Notes under the pieces: generated by a model
The model's database searches: none
What the model was told of the DNA's origin: nothing
What the model saw: the letters and a program-made list of their open reading frames with translations, nothing else
Shown here: piece after piece, positions 5,533 through 6,197 of the stretch
Layout of the letters: each line of letters opens with the position of its first letter
How positions within the stretch are numbered: the stretch's first letter is position 1
Translations under genes and position numbers: made by a program
Source: an uncultured Oscillospiraceae bacterium
Lineage (GTDB): Bacteria; Bacillota; Clostridia; Oscillospirales; Acutalibacteraceae
Length of the DNA stretch: 6,197 nt
Direction of reading: 5' to 3'
NCBI GenBank assembly: GCA_905200265.1
Contig: CAJKJS010000093.1
Span: 1-6,197, forward strand

Positions 5533-6156
5533 ATGAAAATCCAAAATGTACATGACGAAGCGTTCCGCCCCTATGGCAAAGTGATCACCACGGTGGATTG
5601 CAGGGAACTGTGCGAAAAAATGCTCAGCACCGAATGCCCCAGCGACCGCACGATTTATGTGGCCAGCGATCCGGAAGTGGAAAACGTGGACAGCTTTGCC
5701 GCTTTCCGCGATGAAGTGTACGGCGGCATGCCCATTCAGATCGGCTACTGCAACGGCAGCAACCATAAGCTGAACGGCCTGGAATACCACCGCGATTCCG
5801 AAGTGAACGTGGCGGTCACCGACCTGATTCTGCTGCTGGGCCGCGAACAGGACATCGACCCTGAAACCTTTGCGTATGACAGCAGCAAAGTCGAAGCCTT
5901 CCTGGTACCGGCCGGCACCTGCATCGAAGTGTACGCGACCACCCTGCACTTTGCTCCCTGCAACGCGGGCGGCCCGTTCCGCTGCGTCGTCGTACTGCCC
6001 CGCGGCACCAACGAAAAGCTGACGGCCAATGTCAAGCGCGAAGGGGAAACCCGCCTGCTGACGGCTGTGAACAAGTGGCTCATTGCCCACCCGGATACCG
6101 GCATGGACAAAATGGGCGTGGTGTGCAGCATCCAGGGCGAAAATATTACCCTGTAA
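5533..6156 (+). CDS. DUF4867 family protein, cupin-like, probable sugar-pathway enzyme
   Basis: This 207-residue soluble protein, with no signal peptide or membrane segment, matches what I recall of the DUF4867 family. That family is found in Firmicutes beside sugar kinases and isomerases and has no reaction known to me. The middle looks like a single cupin barrel. LEYHRDSEVNVAVTDLILLLG (83-103) resembles cupin motif 1, with His86 and Glu90 as likely metal ligands and His78 or Glu84 as possible others. FLVPAGTCIEVYATTLHFAPC (123-143) resembles motif 2, with His139. The N-terminal FRPYGKVI (11-18) recalls ureidoglycolate-lyase-type cupins. The start is set by GAAAGGAG nine bases upstream. Last place in a xyloside/xylulose operon, 38 bases after xylB, suggests a metal-dependent isomerase, epimerase or lyase step on a pentose or uronate, or a sensor of one. 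That is inference only. Confidence 0.75.
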   Translation: MKIQNVHDEAFRPYGKVITTVDCRELCEKMLSTECPSDRTIYVASDPEVENVDSFAAFRDEVYGGMPIQIGYCNGSNHKLNGLEYHRDSEVNVAVTDLILLLGREQDIDPETFAYDSSKVEAFLVPAGTCIEVYATTLHFAPCNAGGPFRCVVVLPRGTNEKLTANVKREGETRLLTAVNKWLIAHPDTGMDKMGVVCSIQGENITL

Positions 6157-6171
6157 GGCATGTTCGAAGAA

Positions 6172-6197
6172 AAGCCCGCAGTCATCACTGCGGGCTT
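6172..6197 (+). terminator. Operon terminator hairpin, cut by window edge
   Basis: AAGCCCGCAG 6172-6181 pairs perfectly with CTGCGGGCTT 6188-6197 around TCATCA, starting 15 bases after the DUF4867 stop. The window ends within the expected T run. The A residues before the stem would give a U run on the other strand, so it may serve both directions. Confidence 0.8.

Overview
The window looks like chromosomal DNA of a gut-type Firmicute (Bacillota), most likely a Clostridia relative. The evidence is a GC-rich, GAA/AAA/CTG-loving gene set, strong AGGAG-type ribosome sites, a TATAAT promoter, and the combination of a cytoplasmic family 3 glycosidase, a xylulokinase and a DUF4867 protein. I cannot name the genus from sequence alone.

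Layout. Positions 1-940 hold no believable gene on either strand. They are AT-richer than the rest and carry a set of related modules, three clear and two weak. Each starts with a GGAGG...TCCNATG box and (in the clear copies) ends with a 17-base GAAAGGGTGAGTCCAAA box. Many local hairpins lie in and between the modules. The block ends at a textbook + strand intrinsic terminator (844-878), followed by a second one (897-934). I read this as the 3' part of a large structured non-coding RNA whose 5' end lies before position 1. Positions 940-1490 are gene-free, with degenerate dispersed repeats, some competing hairpins and a perfect 11-bp tandem repeat. An extended -10 promoter (1513-1521) then starts a long leader (about 1528-1760). 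The leader has several stems, two of them mutually exclusive, and an AAACCGGTTT palindrome just before the first gene.

Positions 1761-6156 form a compact three-gene + strand operon: a GH3 beta-xylosidase-type glycosidase with no signal peptide, xylulokinase (xylB), and a small cupin-like DUF4867 protein. A terminator hairpin follows at the window edge (6172-6197). The inferred pathway is import of short xylosides, cleavage to xylose in the cytoplasm, isomerisation by a xylose isomerase not seen here, and phosphorylation of D-xylulose to feed the pentose phosphate route. The DUF4867 protein probably handles a sugar in the same pathway, but its reaction is not known to me.

The two things most worth following up are the modular RNA at 1-878 and the structured leader of the xyloside operon.
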